DNA from: JACMMS01 sp043758775
GTDB taxonomy: Bacteria; Pseudomonadota; Gammaproteobacteria; Burkholderiales; Methylophilaceae
Direction of reading: 5' to 3'
DNA length: 6,978 nucleotides
NCBI GenBank assembly: GCA_043758775.1
Contig: JAYVMU010000057.1
Coordinates: forward strand, 1-6,978
The translations under genes were made by a program, and so were the position numbers. A model generated the notes under the pieces. It was given only the letters and a program-made list of their open reading frames with translations. It was not told the DNA's origin and ran no database searches. Below, piece by piece: positions 6,953 to 6,978 of the stretch; the stretch's first letter is position 1; the number at the start of each line of letters is the position of its first letter.

Positions 6953-6958
6953 TACACC
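6941..6958. repeat. Perfect 7-bp palindrome with 4-base loop inside the IS end
   Basis: GGTGTAG (6941-6947), ATTA, CTACACC (6952-6958) is an exact inverted repeat 60 bases in from the IS terminus. It is rich enough in G-C pairs to form a small hairpin or to be a dimeric protein-binding site. It may be part of the transposase-binding region or an operator over the element's promoter. Confidence 0.6.
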
Positions 6959-6960
6959 GC

Positions 6961-6969
6961 TGTGGATAA
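6961..6969 (-). promoter_or_regulatory. Consensus DnaA box (TTATCCACA) inside the IS end
   Basis: The minus strand reads TTATCCACA, an exact match to the strong E. coli DnaA-box consensus, two bases beyond the palindrome and about 80 bases from the IS tip. DnaA boxes at transposon ends are known from IS50/Tn5. A single 9-mer may arise by chance, so binding is not shown. Confidence 0.45.
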
Positions 6970-6978
6970 GTCGACCAG

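Larger units (their letters stand above)
6881..6978. mobile_element. Terminus of an insertion sequence, IS21-like (partial, runs off right edge)
   Basis: HsdM homology stops sharply at 6880 and the new sequence opens with TGTTGACGCGCGTTTAAAAC. Ends starting TGTTGA, followed by TTTAAAA and TGACC, and holding short repeated subterminal blocks are typical of the IS21 family. Internal repeats seen here are TGTTGAC at 6881-6887 and 6922-6928, TGACCA at 6901-6906 and 6925-6930, and CACCTG (6905-6910) facing CAGGTG (6929-6934). IS21 elements encode the transposase IstA and the ATPase IstB, but neither is reached here, so the family call rests on the end sequence alone. Which end this is cannot be decided. 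The target duplication, usually a few bases, would be the bases just left of 6881 but needs the other flank to confirm. Confidence 0.72.

Noticed and set aside
6917..6978. Open frame running rightward inside the IS end, possibly the start of istA
   Set aside because: Only a TTG or GTG could start it, it is about 20 residues long before the edge, and it shows no transposase motif; the opposite strand is also open in one frame.
1..6978. CRISPR array, tRNA or rRNA genes
   Set aside because: No regularly spaced direct repeats and no cloverleaf-like or rRNA-like sequence was seen; almost the whole window is coding.

Overview
The window carries most of a type I restriction-modification (R-M) locus, with every gene on the minus strand, so transcription runs from high to low coordinates. 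The protein families and the A+T-leaning composition suggest a proteobacterium, probably beta or gamma. No gene in the window fixes the species.

Reading in the direction of transcription: positions 6978-6881 are the end of an insertion sequence that looks IS21-like. It joins directly to hsdM (6880-5946), which has lost its N-terminal part. The junction falls inside the methyltransferase S-adenosylmethionine-binding GSGG loop. Next comes an intact hsdS specificity gene (5949-4714), overlapping hsdM by four bases. It is followed by two accessory genes, packed tightly behind hsdS: a YejK/NdpA-family (37-kDa nucleoid-associated protein) homologue (4703-3729) and an unrecognised protein with three predicted membrane segments (3725-2580).

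After a 115-base gap holding a perfect 14-bp inverted repeat comes a type IV toxin-antitoxin pair of the AbiE kind. The antitoxin is AbiEi/DUF6088 (2464-1844) and the toxin is the nucleotidyltransferase AbiEii (1843-854). The toxin stop codon shares one base with the hsdR start (TAATG). hsdR runs off the left edge after its nuclease domain and before its motor motifs.

The locus therefore reads hsdM(broken)-hsdS-[DNA-binding protein + membrane protein]-[AbiEi-AbiEii]-hsdR. I infer two transcriptional blocks. One was driven from upstream of hsdM and is now cut by the IS. The other begins in the 2465-2579 gap and joins hsdR expression to the toxin-antitoxin pair. Without HsdM the R-M enzyme should neither methylate nor cut, but the accessory pair, AbiE and hsdR look intact as far as they can be read. 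The most novel candidate is the YejK-like plus membrane-protein pair. The most interesting regulatory idea is that hsdR is coupled to an autoregulated toxin-antitoxin operon.
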